NCBI RefSeq assembly: GCF_018398875.1
Contig: NZ_JAGWDK010000005.1
Location: 124,001 to 188,000 of the forward strand
DNA: 64,000 nt
Source of the DNA: Bradyrhizobium sp. sGM-13
Lineage (GTDB): Bacteria > Pseudomonadota > Alphaproteobacteria > Rhizobiales > Xanthobacteraceae
Reading direction: 5' to 3'
In this document: in pieces, positions 7,905 to 16,563 of the stretch
How positions within the stretch are numbered: the first letter of the stretch is position 1
Layout of the letters: every line of letters begins with the position of its first letter
Program-made: the position numbers and the translations under genes
Notes under the pieces: model-generated
Told to the model about the DNA's origin: nothing
Database searches by the model: none
Seen by the model: the letters and a program-made list of their open reading frames with translations, nothing else

Positions 7905-8321
7905 ATGAATCAGCGTCTTTCCCTCGTCTGCCTCGTGGTCGCGGACTATGACGAGGCGATCGCCTTCTTCACTGGTGCCCTGGATTTCGAGGTCTGCGAG
8001 GATACGCCGCTCGGCGGCGGCAAGCGTTGGGTGGTCGTGCGCCCACCGGTCAGTGCCGGCTCCGGCCTGCTATTGGCGCGGGCTGACCGTCCGGCCCAAG
8101 TGGCGCGCATTGGTGACCAAACCGGGGGGCGGGTCTTCCTGTTCCTCGAGACGGATGATTTCGGCTGCGATCATGCGCGCATGATCGCAGCCGGCGTGCG
8201 GTTCCTTGAGGAGCCGCGGCATGAGTCCTATGGCGTCGTTGCGGTTTTCGAGGATCTCTGTGGCAACCGTTGGGATCTGATCCAGCGCAAGTTGACGCAC
8301 GGCTGCGACACCAGTTCTTAG
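7905..8321 (+). CDS. VOC (glyoxalase/bleomycin-resistance) family protein
   Basis: 138 aa, single VOC domain. The N-terminal module begins LSLVCLVVADYDEAIAFF and ends LLLARAD. The second module includes GRVFLFLETDDF, EEPRHESYGVVAVFEDLCGN and WDLIQ, the usual VOC pattern in which the E/D-x-x-G-N-x-W-D/E segment closes the second half. A small metal-dependent or ligand-binding protein; substrate unknown. Not obviously in an operon: tRNA-Arg follows on the other strand. Confidence 0.8.
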   Translation: MNQRLSLVCLVVADYDEAIAFFTGALDFEVCEDTPLGGGKRWVVVRPPVSAGSGLLLARADRPAQVARIGDQTGGRVFLFLETDDFGCDHARMIAAGVRFLEEPRHESYGVVAVFEDLCGNRWDLIQRKLTHGCDTSS

Positions 8322-8438
8322 CGCCAAGAGGCGGTTTGCTCCAGCGCGTCGTGGCGCGCTCTGGAGACGCCGAAACTGTTACCCCACGTCTCGGGTATCA
8401 ACTGCAACCCATGTGTCCGGAACGGATACGCTCAGAAA

Positions 8439-8515
8439 TGGCGCGCTCGGAGAGATTCGAACTCCCGACCCTCGGAATCGAAATCCGATGCTCTATCCAG
8501 CTGAGCTACGAGCGC
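8439..8515 (-). tRNA. tRNA-Arg (anticodon UCG)
   Basis: 77 nt including an encoded CCA. The acceptor stem is gcgctcg paired with cgagcgc. The D arm contains agctcagctgga, the anticodon loop is TTTCGAT with anticodon TCG (decodes CGA), and the T arm is GGGAG-TTCGAATC-CTCC-like. All arms fold on the minus strand. Part of it is duplicated at 4837-4860. Confidence 0.95.
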
Positions 8516-8563
8516 CTGCGGTGGCTGGTATCAGACTTGGTCTGATAGAGCCAGTAGCGGAGG

Positions 8564-8818
8564 TTAGTTGCAAGGATGGCGCCGGCGGTCCTGGCCGATA
8601 TAGGCGGCTGCGCCCCGGCGGCAGAGGATGGTCGAGGGGCCGTCGTAATAGGCGAAGGTGCCGGGCTGCGGGCCGGGCCCGTAATTGTGCAGGAAGCTGA
8701 TGGGGTAAGGCAGGCCCCAATTGTGCAGGTGCCGATTATGGCGGGCGTCCGCCAGGTTTGGGGCGAGGGCCGCGGTGGAGAGCAGGGCGGCGGCAACGAA
8801 AAACTTTGCTTTGGTCAT
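8564..8818 (-). CDS. Small exported hypothetical protein
   Basis: 84 aa from ATG 8818, supported by GGAG 7 nt upstream. The signal peptide is TKAKFFVAAALLSTAALAPNLADA. The mature part is His/Asn/Tyr/Gly-rich and ends CRRGAAAYIGQDRRRHPCN. The last ~20 residues resemble the end of the protein at 16611-16949 (PGTTFIGGDGRRHICQ), both having C-x(n)-(Y/F)IG-(Q/G)-D-x-RRH-x-C. The two are probably distant paralogues with a disulfide at the C-terminus. Confidence 0.6.
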   Translation of the reverse strand: MTKAKFFVAAALLSTAALAPNLADARHNRHLHNWGLPYPISFLHNYGPGPQPGTFAYYDGPSTILCRRGAAAYIGQDRRRHPCN

Positions 8819-9149
8819 TTCGATTCTCCGGAGATCCCACTGAAACTGTGGTGATTCGATCTGAATGCGTAGAAACTCGTGCGAAGAAAGCGTGTTAAAA
8901 CAAGAGGATAGAAACCTAAGCTGTGATTCGATCGAAGCCTGTAACGCCTGCCATTTTGGCTGAGCCAACGTCCCATTCTAGGAGAATCGGGCGGAAATGC
9001 TGCGGAAAGCCATCCTAACGTGCCCATTTTTGGCCTCAAGGGATGCTTAACGAATTCCCAACACAGTCCGGCCAGACTTCTGTCCGGCCTCGTCTTCAAG
9101 GGCCGACCTATCCCCTCTGACAAAGGCTATCCGGTTCCCGATCGACCCC
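8819..9149. other. Intergenic region between divergent exported proteins
   Basis: 331 bp with no supported gene. It must hold promoters for both neighbours; no EcfG match is seen. Confidence 0.4.
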
Positions 9150-9596
9150 ATGCGCATCACGTCTCTTGCCTTGCTGTCCCTCTCGGTCCTGGTCGCGAGC
9201 CCGGCGCGCGCCGACTTGCATATCACGCGCGACCACGGCGGTTATGTCGAGGAGTACAAGGCCAAGTACAAGCGCATCCGCGACCGCAAGGAGCGCGTCA
9301 TCATCGACGGCATCTGCAACTCGGCCTGCACGCTGGTGTTCGGCATCGTGCCGATGAACAAGATCTGCGTGACGCCGAAAGCAAGCGTTGGTTTCCACCA
9401 GGCCTATTACGACAAGGCCTTCACTTTCGGGATCAAGGTCACGAGTGCTGAAGGGACGTCGGACCTGATGTCCTATTATCCGGAAACGGTGAAGGACTGG
9501 ATCCGCCGCAATGGCGGGCTCACCACCGAGATGAAGAAGATCAAGAACGGCCGTGAGCTCTGGAAGATCGTCGATCCCTGTCCGGAAGAGTGGTGA
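9150..9596 (+). CDS. Exported ClpP/crotonase-fold-like protein
   Basis: 148 aa with a Sec signal peptide (MRITSLALLSLSVLVASPARA). The mature part contains VIIDGICNSACTLVFG followed 30 residues later by SVGFHQAYY. A Ser next to a small residue after a beta strand, then a His in GFH, is the pattern of COG3904-type periplasmic ClpP-fold proteins (SACA...GFHRA), where Ser and His are catalytic in proteases. Two Cys flank the Ser. Whether it is an active peptidase is unproven; no third catalytic residue can be assigned confidently. Confidence 0.6.
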   Translation: MRITSLALLSLSVLVASPARADLHITRDHGGYVEEYKAKYKRIRDRKERVIIDGICNSACTLVFGIVPMNKICVTPKASVGFHQAYYDKAFTFGIKVTSAEGTSDLMSYYPETVKDWIRRNGGLTTEMKKIKNGRELWKIVDPCPEEW

Positions 9597-9751
9597 TCAG
9601 CCCCTTATCAATCTCACAAGCCTCTAGAACGTGACTATGCCGCGATAAGGTCGCTGCGCTTTACATTGTTCTTCGATATCTGAAGTCGCGCCGGCGGTCC
9701 CGCGTGACCAATTTTGCCGCACAGCATGCGATCGGGCAACAGGGGCGGCAA

Positions 9752-10627
9752 ATGACTGGCGACTTCGAAAAAATTGCCGCGCGCGCGGCGCCCGCGATCT
9801 TCGTCGTGCTTTGGAGCACGGGCTTCATCGGCACCAAATATGTGCTGAACAGCGCCGAGCCTCTGACCTATCTCGCGATCCGCATGGCGTGCGTGGTGGG
9901 ACTGATGGCGATCATCGTGGCGGTGGCGCGGCCGCGCTGGCCGGATCGCATCGGCGTCGCGCACAGCGCCGTCGCCGGCATTCTCGTGCACGGCTTCTAT
10001 CTCGGCGGCACGGCGATCGCGATCGCACATTCGATTCCGGCGGGACTCTCGGCTTTGATTCCGGGCTTGCAGCCGATCCTCACCTCGACGCTTGCGAGCC
10101 GCTGGCTCGGCGAGCGCGTCACGCCGCTGCAATGGAGCGGGTTACTGCTCGGACTCGCCGGTGTCGTGCTGATCCTGCACGACAGGCCGATGAGCGGAGA
10201 GGCGGGCTGGGGGTGGCTCGCCTCGGCCATCTCGCTAATCAGCATCACGCTTGGCACCCTGTACCAACGCCGCTACTGCAGCGCAATCGACTGGCGGTCC
10301 GGCAATCTCGTGCAATACGTCGCGGTGACGATCTTCTTCGGTCTCGGCGCATGGTTGTTTGAGACCAACGAGGTGCATTGGACCACCGAGTTCATCCTGG
10401 CGCTGGCCTGGCTTGCGGTCGTCCTGTCGATCGGATCGATCGGGCTGCTCTATTGGCTGATCCGGCGCTCGGCTGCGACGTCGGTAGCGAGCTTGTTCTA
10501 TCTGGTGCCCGCGGTGACGTCGCTGATGGCCTACGTGCTGTTCGGCGAGCGGCTGGACGCGGTCTCGATCGCCGGCATGGCCGCCTGCGCGGCCGCCGTA
10601 CTGGTGGTCAATCGCCGCTCAGTTTGA
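9752..10627 (+). CDS. DMT-superfamily (EamA) transporter
   Basis: 291 aa from ATG 9752, preceded by AGGGGCGG (the frame is also open to GTG 9704). Ten hydrophobic helices arranged as two EamA repeats: the first begins PAIFVVLWSTGFIGTKYVL and the second GWGWLASAISLISITLGTLYQRR. Typical end-of-repeat motifs are present (GLSALIPGLQPILT; SLFYLVPAVTSLMAY). Inner-membrane drug/metabolite carrier. The direction and substrate cannot be predicted. Monocistronic. Confidence 0.9.
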   Translation: MTGDFEKIAARAAPAIFVVLWSTGFIGTKYVLNSAEPLTYLAIRMACVVGLMAIIVAVARPRWPDRIGVAHSAVAGILVHGFYLGGTAIAIAHSIPAGLSALIPGLQPILTSTLASRWLGERVTPLQWSGLLLGLAGVVLILHDRPMSGEAGWGWLASAISLISITLGTLYQRRYCSAIDWRSGNLVQYVAVTIFFGLGAWLFETNEVHWTTEFILALAWLAVVLSIGSIGLLYWLIRRSAATSVASLFYLVPAVTSLMAYVLFGERLDAVSIAGMAACAAAVLVVNRRSV

Positions 10628-10758
10628 AGTAGAGCGTTCAGCTCGCCTGCACGTATAAATTTCATGAAGCATATCAGTATTTTCCATGGGTTGTGCCCAT
10701 TAAGGCGATCGTAAGCAAAACGGGTCAGATTGGGCGTGATTTTGGGGGATTTCTCATC

Positions 10759-12495
10759 ATGACCACGCAATCCGTTGGAAAGTTCTTGCCGGCGCTCAAG
10801 CTGCGCCTTGGTACCAAGGCTGTCATCTGTGCGATCCTCCTGATCGCGGTGAATACCGCACTGGTGGTCGGGGCGGCCCATTGGTCGCTGACCTCCGAAT
10901 TCGGCGACCGGGCGCTGCGGGACATCGAGGTCAACCTGCGCACGCTGGGTCTGGCATTTGCCGAGACCTACAGCGACGCCAAGATCACCATCAAGGACGG
11001 GGCGGTCGCCCGGGCCGAAATTCCGAAGATGCCCGAGTTCAAGGACCACGCGATCGTCGATCGCGCGGTGGGCTATGCCGGCGGCAACGCGACGCTTTTC
11101 GTCTATGACGACGCCAGCAACCAGTACGTCCGCCGCACCACCAATGTGAAGAAGGAGAACGGCGATCGCGCCGTCGGCACTCAGCTCGCGGCAGACCATC
11201 CCGGGCAGGCGATCGTGCGCCGCGGCGAGGCCTACCGTGGCCCGGCGACGCTGTTCGGCAAGACGTTCATGACGGCCTACTATCCGATCGTGAATCCGGC
11301 CGGCAAGGTGATCGGCCTGCTGTATGTCGGCATTCCCATGGCTCACTACGAGAGCATGCTGTCGCATGCCATTCAGAACATGGCGATCGCAGCCGGCGTC
11401 GCGGCGCTTCTGGTGATGCTCCTGACCTTGCTGCTCGTGCGCCGGGTGACCAAGCCGCTGACCTCGGTCACGGCTTCGCTCACCGCCATTGCCAACGGCA
11501 ACACCGACGTGGAAATCGACTGCGACGACCGGATGGACGAGATCGGCGAGATTGCGCGTACGCTTGCGGTCTTCAAGAACAATTCGGTCGAGCGTCGGCG
11601 CATGCGCGACGAACAGACTGCGACCGCCGCGGCCGCGGCCGAGCAGCGCAAGGCGGAATTGCGCGGCTTCGTCGACGAGTTCCAGACCAGCGTTGGTGGC
11701 ATCCTCGACAAGGTGCTGAGCTCGTCCAGCGAATTCGAGCGCGTGGCCCGCCAGCTCACCGACACCGCGCGGACTACGGCAAGCCTGTCCGGCAAGTCGG
11801 CCGGCGCTTCTGAGACCGCTTCCGAGCATGTCCGCACCGCGGCGGCCGCCTCCGACGAGCTGTCCAGCTCGATCGCCGAAATCACCCGCCGGGTCCAGGA
11901 ATCGAACGGCATCGCAGCCGACGCCGTCAAGCAGGCCGCCGCCACCGACCAGCGCATCAACGAATTGTCGGAAGCCGGCGCCCGGATTGGCGACGTGGTG
12001 AAGCTGATCACCTCGATCGCCGAGCAGACCAACCTCCTGGCGCTCAACGCCACCATCGAGGCGGCGCGGGCAGGCGATGCCGGCCGCGGCTTTGCCGTGG
12101 TGGCGCAGGAGGTCAAGAGCCTCGCCGGTCAGACCGCGAAAGCGACGGAAGAGATCTCCAGCCAGATCGGCAGCATGCAGCTTGCGACTGAAGAGTCGGT
12201 CAGCGCGATCAAGGCGATTGGCCAGACCATCGAGCGCATCAGCGATATCGCCACCTCGATCTCGGCGGCGGTCGAGCAGCAGCGCGGCGCGACCCAGAAC
12301 ATCGCGCAGAGCGTGCGCGCGGCGGCGAGCGGCACGGCCGATGTTGCGGCCAACATCCGCAACGCTGCGCAGGGCGCCGACGAGACCGGCGAGACCTCGA
12401 GCCGGATGTTTGCCTCTGCGCAGAATCTGTCGAGCGAAAGCCTGCACCTGAAGGCCGAGGTGGAAAAATTCCTCGACCGCGTTCGCGCCGCCTGA
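10759..12495 (+). CDS. Methyl-accepting chemotaxis protein with Cache sensor
   Basis: 578 aa from ATG 10759 (GGGGGAT upstream). Order: transmembrane helix 1 near residues 22-45; a periplasmic Cache domain of about 150 residues containing [12 protein letters not shown] and the closing GLLYVGIPM; transmembrane helix 2 ([21 protein letters not shown]); a HAMP domain; then a cytoplasmic coiled coil with the highly conserved signalling hairpin ([20 protein letters not shown]). The Cache fold suggests direct sensing of a small molecule outside the membrane. It should couple to CheA/CheW, not encoded here. No CheB/CheR-binding pentapeptide is seen at the C-terminus. Confidence 0.92.
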   Translation: MTTQSVGKFLPALKLRLGTKAVICAILLIAVNTALVVGAAHWSLTSEFGDRALRDIEVNLRTLGLAFAETYSDAKITIKDGAVARAEIPKMPEFKDHAIVDRAVGYAGGNATLFVYDDASNQYVRRTTNVKKENGDRAVGTQLAADHPGQAIVRRGEAYRGPATLFGKTFMTAYYPIVNPAGKVIGLLYVGIPMAHYESMLSHAIQNMAIAAGVAALLVMLLTLLLVRRVTKPLTSVTASLTAIANGNTDVEIDCDDRMDEIGEIARTLAVFKNNSVERRRMRDEQTATAAAAAEQRKAELRGFVDEFQTSVGGILDKVLSSSSEFERVARQLTDTARTTASLSGKSAGASETASEHVRTAAAASDELSSSIAEITRRVQESNGIAADAVKQAAATDQRINELSEAGARIGDVVKLITSIAEQTNLLALNATIEAARAGDAGRGFAVVAQEVKSLAGQTAKATEEISSQIGSMQLATEESVSAIKAIGQTIERISDIATSISAAVEQQRGATQNIAQSVRAAASGTADVAANIRNAAQGADETGETSSRMFASAQNLSSESLHLKAEVEKFLDRVRAA

Positions 12496-12553
12496 CGAGG
12501 GCGGTGCATCACGCCGCCCGCGAAACCGGAAGCCGGTGCCGAAAACTTAGTTT

Positions 12554-12657
12554 GTCATTCCGGGATGGTGCGTTAGCACCAGACCTCAGGGGTGCAATTG
12601 CACCCCCGGGGAATATCGAGATCCCGGATATGGTCCTTCGGACCATCCCGGGATGAC
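12554..12657. repeat. Palindromic repeat between convergent genes
   Basis: The ends are a near-perfect inverted repeat (GTCATTCCGGGATGG / CCATCCCGGGATGAC), with smaller inner hairpins (ggtgcgttagcacc; ggtgcaattgcacc; tggtccttcggacca). This nested structure is typical of the abundant 'cattccgggat' repeats of Bradyrhizobium-like genomes (recollection). It may act as a bidirectional terminator for the chemoreceptor and peroxiredoxin genes. Confidence 0.7.
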
Positions 12658-12685
12658 GGTTTCGATTGCGCAGCAGTCGCAACCG

Positions 12686-13345
12686 TCACTTCGGCTGGGG
12701 CACGATCCGGATATAGGGCTTCGGTGCCTTCCAGCCGGCCGGATAGATCGTCTTCGCCTCGTCGTCGCTGACGGAGCCCGCGATGATGACGTCCTCGCCC
12801 TGTTTCCAGTCGGCCGGCGTCGCGACGCGATGCTTTGCGGTCAGCTGCAGCGAGTCGATTGCGCGCAGGATCTCCTGGAAGTTGCGGCCGGTGGTCATCG
12901 GATAGACGATCGTCAGCTTGATCTTCTTGTCGGGGCCGATCACGATCGCGTTGCGGACGGTCTGGTTGTCCGCAGGCGTGCGGGTGAGGGGATCGCCCGA
13001 GGTCGAAGCCGGCAGCATCTCGTAAAGCTTGGAGACGTTGTAGTCGGTATCGCCGATCATCGGATAGTTCGGCGCAGCACCCTGCGTCTCCTTGATGTCC
13101 TCCGACCATTTGGCATGGCGGTCGACAGGATCGACGCTCAGGCCAATCAGCTTGACGCCGCGCTTGTCGAATTCCGGTTTCAGCTTGGCGAGCAAGCCGA
13201 GCTCGGTGGTGCAGACAGGGGTGAAATCCTTGGGGTGCGAGAACAGCATCGCCCAGCTATTTCCGATCCAGTCGTGGAATTTAATTTTGCCCTCAGTGGT
13301 TTCGGCTTCGAAATCGGGGGCGACAGCGCCTATCGGAAGTGCCAT
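12686..13345 (-). CDS. 1-Cys peroxiredoxin (Prx6 type)
   Basis: 219 aa, the full length of the Prx6 group. The catalytic motif is FSHPKDFTPVCTTE, with the peroxidatic Cys at residue 45 and the supporting Thr two residues before it; the conserved Arg is in the later RNAIVIGPDKK segment. The C-terminal dimerisation extension is present (VIIAGSVSDDEAKTIYPAGW). No resolving Cys is apparent, which fits a 1-Cys mechanism using an external thiol. It reduces hydrogen peroxide and organic hydroperoxides in the cytoplasm. Confidence 0.93.
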   Translation of the reverse strand: MALPIGAVAPDFEAETTEGKIKFHDWIGNSWAMLFSHPKDFTPVCTTELGLLAKLKPEFDKRGVKLIGLSVDPVDRHAKWSEDIKETQGAAPNYPMIGDTDYNVSKLYEMLPASTSGDPLTRTPADNQTVRNAIVIGPDKKIKLTIVYPMTTGRNFQEILRAIDSLQLTAKHRVATPADWKQGEDVIIAGSVSDDEAKTIYPAGWKAPKPYIRIVPQPK

Positions 13346-13807
13346 GGTTTTACCTCATGTTGTTTAAGTTACAGGGAAATTTGCCTTAAGGATTATAGGA
13401 GTCTGAAGCGGTTAAGTGAACCAGTTAGCGCGAAAGGTGAGATCCTTCTCCGCGAGTTCGGAACTCCTAGCATCTTCTTTTCATCCGCGCCTCTGCGACG
13501 AAAAGGCCCGTTGGTTCCTGCATTCGATGGAGGAAGGCAGGTTTACGAACCATCCTCTTGTTCGATCGCGATCTTTTCATAACCGTTCCACTTTACTGCC
13601 GTCGCTGTCCCGATATTGCCTTTTATCGCCCGCATCACGCCGGGCCGCTTTGCACCCGGGAATGCATTGATCTGAACCGTGACCGACCTCACAGCGACCA
13701 ATTGGCAACCATGTAAAAATCAGGGGATGCGGGTTTCGAATTGTTAACCGCTCGTTCATGGCCCGTATGGAAATGCTGAACTGGAATTGAAATTGAGAAG
13801 TGCAACT
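13346..13807. other. Intergenic region without a supported gene
   Basis: 462 bp between the divergent peroxiredoxin and the next gene. Open frames here lack family signal or ribosome sites. It is somewhat less GC-rich than the genes and holds the two promoters. A 38-codon minus-strand frame (13464-13580) was not convincing. Confidence 0.4.
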
Positions 13808-14368
13808 ATGTCTGCCCCGACCGCTGAAATATCCCTCCAACCATCCTGCCGCAAGACCGCCGCTCATGCGCTCACCATCGTGCGCGACGGTGTGATCACC
13901 GGCGAGGGCCCAACGACCAAGGGCCGTATCCATTTCTCCCGCGCACTCGATGCCGATGACGCCGCGTGGTGCGCACGCATCCTCACCGTGAGCGCCGTTG
14001 AGCATGAGCCGGTGAGCCGCGCCGAAATCGAAGCGTTGTTCGAAATCAGCGATGCGGCTGCGGAACGTACCGATGACGGTCGTTTCGACGATTTGCTGGC
14101 CAAGGCGGTCGCCCACCATGCCGCTTCCGAATCCGGCCTGCCGGTGCCGCCGCGCACCGTGGCGCTGTCGCCGGATACGCCGATCGAGAGCTGGGCGCCG
14201 ACGAAGGCCGCCAACATCGACACCAAGGTGCTGGAATGGATCGCCAGCCAGATGCGCGGCAAGCGCCACAGCAACCATCGGCTTGCCGCGCTGGTCGCTA
14301 CCCTGGTCGGCGCCGCCGCGCTGCCGCTCGCGCAACTGCCGGGCATGCTGGACATGGGGCTGCTGTAG
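13808..14368 (+). CDS. Hypothetical protein with C-terminal hydrophobic segment
   Basis: 186 aa from ATG 13808 (GAGAAG upstream; the frame opens 7 codons earlier). The N-terminal ~100 residues are soluble and acidic (IHFSRALDADDAAWCARIL...EALFEISDAAAERTDDGRF). A basic stretch (MRGKRHSNHR) then precedes one hydrophobic segment near the C-terminus (LAALVATLVGAAALPLAQLP), suggesting a tail-anchored inner-membrane protein. Followed by a strong terminator, so probably a single-gene transcript. Function unknown. Confidence 0.6.
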   Translation: MSAPTAEISLQPSCRKTAAHALTIVRDGVITGEGPTTKGRIHFSRALDADDAAWCARILTVSAVEHEPVSRAEIEALFEISDAAAERTDDGRFDDLLAKAVAHHAASESGLPVPPRTVALSPDTPIESWAPTKAANIDTKVLEWIASQMRGKRHSNHRLAALVATLVGAAALPLAQLPGMLDMGLL

Positions 14369-14396
14369 GTTCATTCGGGATTGATCGATCTCACGA

Positions 14397-14421
14397 CGGC
14401 GGGATCATTCCCGCCGTTTTT
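14397..14421 (+). terminator. Rho-independent terminator
   Basis: Stem CGGCGGG / CCCGCCG with a 6-nt loop, directly followed by TTTTT, 28 bp after the preceding stop codon. Confidence 0.85.
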
Positions 14422-14444
14422 GTTGTGAAAGGTCCTGCATCGTC

Positions 14445-14585
14445 CTCCGCTGTCATCCCCGCCACCGGGTCGCGCGAACGCGCGCCCGATGACAGGTTCA
14501 GGCGGGGATCCAGTATGCTACGGCCTATCGGTTCAATCACTGCTGTCTCTGGAATACTGGGTCGCCCGGTCAAGCCGGACGATGG
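14445..14585. repeat. Intergenic repeat ('GCGGGGATCCAGTATGC' type)
   Basis: Contains the pieces gtcatccccgcc, ggcggggatccagta, and ggaatactgggtcgcccggtc, which recur as parts of mosaic intergenic repeats in Bradyrhizobium-like genomes (recollection, not searched). Open frames crossing it look accidental. Confidence 0.55.
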
Positions 14586-14589
14586 CGAC

Positions 14590-15115
14590 TGAATATGCGT
14601 TCGCGATCTCGCGCATCATCTGCGCGAGGTTTGGCTGAAACTTCCCGCCCTCTTGGTCAGAGGGCGCAGGGAAGACCGGGTGCTGGCTGCACCCGCGGTC
14701 TCGCGTGCGATTTGCGCAAACAAAAGTGCACACGAGCATACAGGGCAGCGGGAGCATTCCGGCCTTCCCTGCGCAATGGCTTTACGGCTTACTTCGTGCT
14801 CTTCCCGGTGAACGGCTTTCTTGCCACCGTCGCTCCACGAGATACCCCCGTGAAAACTTAACGCCAGCACCGCGGCGCCAGAACCACACGACTTCGCCGT
14901 ACGCGTCCGGCGCGTACGTCTATCGCGCCATTCACGTCCATCGCATCTCACCGCGCGTTCGTGACGATGGCCAACGCCCCTCATCCGCCGTGAGACGGGC
15001 GGAGTTATGCGACTGATTTGCCCTGCAGGTTAAGCGGAATATTTTTGTTCCGGGGCTTGACACGATTTCTGAAAATCAGAAGTGATTTGCCCGTCGGGCA
15101 CTCGCTGCGATGTGT
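14590..15115. repeat. Long conserved non-coding element, probably multi-copy
   Basis: About 500 bp with overlapping open frames on both strands (14616-14984 minus, 14705-15016 plus). Both give Arg/Cys/Ser-rich, low-quality proteins, as expected of a structured non-coding sequence. I recognise the sequence as one that recurs nearly unchanged in many Bradyrhizobium genomes and is often annotated as spurious proteins. Internal hairpins are frequent (gtacgcgtccggcgcgtac). The right end has a perfect short palindrome (TTCTGA-aaa-TCAGAA). Function unknown. Confidence 0.6.
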
Positions 15116-15241
15116 GACCGTTTAAATTTTCAAAAATGAGGGCAGGAGTGGTGTGATGCCGCAAGTATGCCGAAATGCATCGTCCGCGGATTCAGCGAGT
15201 CATGGGCTTTAATTCTCGCCAGGGCACCCCATATGACCGTC

Positions 15242-15391
15242 ATGGCACAATGGAAATCATCGACCACGCGGCAACCACCGATGACGAAGGATGAGTTGCG
15301 CCTGATGCTGACCGAGGCGGTGCGCAATACGCAGGCAATCGCCGATCACAAGCCGAAACGCACCCCGGGGGCCGAGGACGATCAGTCCTAG
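15242..15391 (+). CDS. Possible small hypothetical protein
   Basis: 49 aa from ATG 15242 (the frame is open to ATG 15167). The only ordered part is a predicted helix (MTKDELRLMLTEAVRNTQAIAD) followed by a charged tail. No good ribosome site precedes either ATG. The helix looks coding-like, but the case is weak. It lies upstream, on the same strand, of two better-supported small genes. Confidence 0.3.
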   Translation: MAQWKSSTTRQPPMTKDELRLMLTEAVRNTQAIADHKPKRTPGAEDDQS

Positions 15392-15490
15392 CTAGCCGCC
15401 GCTCATCCGCAACAGCCAAGAACCACACCAGGCGCGGTGGCTAATGTCGATCCCGAAGCCTGACCTAATCAAACGCAAAAGGATTAACGG

Positions 15491-15730
15491 ATGCGGATAG
15501 CCGCCAAGGCCACCGAACAAGAGAACATCGAGGGGCCGCAAGCGGTGTCTTTTCAGATCGCGAACGGAACTGCGCGGCAGCGTTGCGTTCTGCAAACCGA
15601 GCTGCCGACCAAGGCTTTGGCGCAAAAATTTCTTCTCGCAAATTGGCCTGTTATTGAAAAGATGGCGCGCGACGCGCTCGCGGCCGGAAGTCTAGAAGAC
15701 GGCCAGATCAAACTCGTCATGGCGGCCTGA
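15491..15730 (+). CDS. Small hypothetical protein
   Basis: 79 aa with AAAGGA before ATG 15491. The first half is beta-like (SFQIANGTARQRCVLQTE) and the second helical (LAQKFLLANWPVIEKMARDALAAG), ending IKLVMAA. The phrase T-x-A-L-A-x-K-F-L-x-x-N-W-x-x-(I/F)-E is familiar from small Bradyrhizobium hypotheticals. The small winged-helix gene begins 43 bp downstream, so the two may share a transcript. Function unknown. Confidence 0.55.
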   Translation: MRIAAKATEQENIEGPQAVSFQIANGTARQRCVLQTELPTKALAQKFLLANWPVIEKMARDALAAGSLEDGQIKLVMAA

Positions 15731-15772
15731 GCAGTTCATTATCAACGCCAATTTTGGATTGCAGGACCAGTC

Positions 15773-15952
15773 ATGCTGAAAGATCGCGAAAATATTCTGA
15801 ATGCGCTCCGCGAGAAGCCGCTCAAGGCGTACCAACTCATGCGGCGTGCCAATCTCCCCAATGAGGAAGCCTGCCAATCGCTGCTTCTGAAGATGCGCGA
15901 CGAAGGTCTGGTGAAATTCGACATCCACAAGGGGTTATGGCTCATCGGATAG
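15773..15952 (+). CDS. 59-aa winged-helix-like small protein
   Basis: Begins MLKDRENILNALREKP and ends VKFDIHKGLWLIG. A helix, then a helix-turn-helix-like segment (LKAYQLMRRANLPNEEACQS), a third helix (LLLKMRDEGL) and a two-strand wing (VKFDIHKGLWLI). This is the topology of a minimal winged-helix DNA-binding domain. AGGA lies 8 bases before the ATG. Probably a tiny regulator, or a partner of a regulator; its targets are unknown. Confidence 0.55.
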   Translation: MLKDRENILNALREKPLKAYQLMRRANLPNEEACQSLLLKMRDEGLVKFDIHKGLWLIG

Positions 15953-16264
15953 TCAGATGCATGCGGCAGGGTTATTGCCCCGCCGTTTTCTGCTATGCCG
16001 CTTTCCGTCTCCAACACGAGCGTAGATCGTGTTGCTGAAGGTGCCGGTGTCGCCGAGATAATGGCCACTCGCCATGCCGAGCCGTTTGCCATGGTGAGGG
16101 TCGGGAACTGCGAATGCGAGTTCTGGAAGTTGACGCCTTGTCCCCCACTTTTGCGCGGAACCAGCCTCAAGTCGCGAAGCAGTGGTCGGGGCCGGCAAAT
16201 CCTGCTTGGAAACACATGGAAACATTGCAGCCTGACATCGTTCTTCGATGGAAGGAGGCCCACC

Positions 16265-16543
16265 ATGAGCAAGTTTCATGAGAAGGTCGAGGCTCAGACC
16301 AAACAGATCATCGGGCAAATGCTCGGCGACGACCTGCTGGTTCGGGAAGGCAAGCAGCAACATCGGCAGGCGACAGAGCCCGAACCGGCTGATCCCGGCT
16401 CGTCCGATGGCGGCGATGATCAGGGCATCGACCGCGATCAACGGGGACAGGAGCAACCCAAGGACAAGGAGCGTGCCCAGCGCGTGAGCCGGGTCGACCG
16501 CGGCGGCGATCCGCCTGGCAAGAAGGTTTCAGGCAATCGCTAA
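16265..16543 (+). CDS. CsbD-like small stress protein
   Basis: 92 aa from ATG 16265, which has a consensus AAGGAGG ribosome site; the longer upstream frame has none. The first 34 residues (FHEKVEAQTKQIIGQMLGDD, then LLVREGKQQHR) follow the CsbD/UPF0337 pattern of a short amphipathic hairpin with G-x-x-x-G-D-x-x-L-x-x-E-G-K. The rest is disordered, Gln/Asp/Arg-rich and unlike CsbD. In this family expression usually accompanies general stress. A hydrophobic minus-strand frame overlaps (15953-16456), but I think it is a shadow. Confidence 0.5.
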   Translation: MSKFHEKVEAQTKQIIGQMLGDDLLVREGKQQHRQATEPEPADPGSSDGGDDQGIDRDQRGQEQPKDKERAQRVSRVDRGGDPPGKKVSGNR

Positions 16544-16563
16544 ATAAAGCAATCGCTAAACAA

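Noticed and set aside
10531-12447. 638-codon minus-strand open frame opposite the chemoreceptor
   Set aside because: It is antisense to a clearly real MCP gene, is rich in Arg/Ala/Gly/Asp as expected of mirror frames in GC-rich DNA, and has no family likeness.
14616-15016. 122-aa (minus) and 103-aa (plus) ORFs in the long repeat element
   Set aside because: They overlap each other on opposite strands, have very skewed composition and no ribosome sites. I think both are by-products of a conserved non-coding element.
15742-16456. Minus-strand ORFs of 176 and 167 aa over the small winged-helix and CsbD-like genes
   Set aside because: Hydrophobic in part but without ribosome sites. The plus strand has two genes with strong ribosome sites in the same place.
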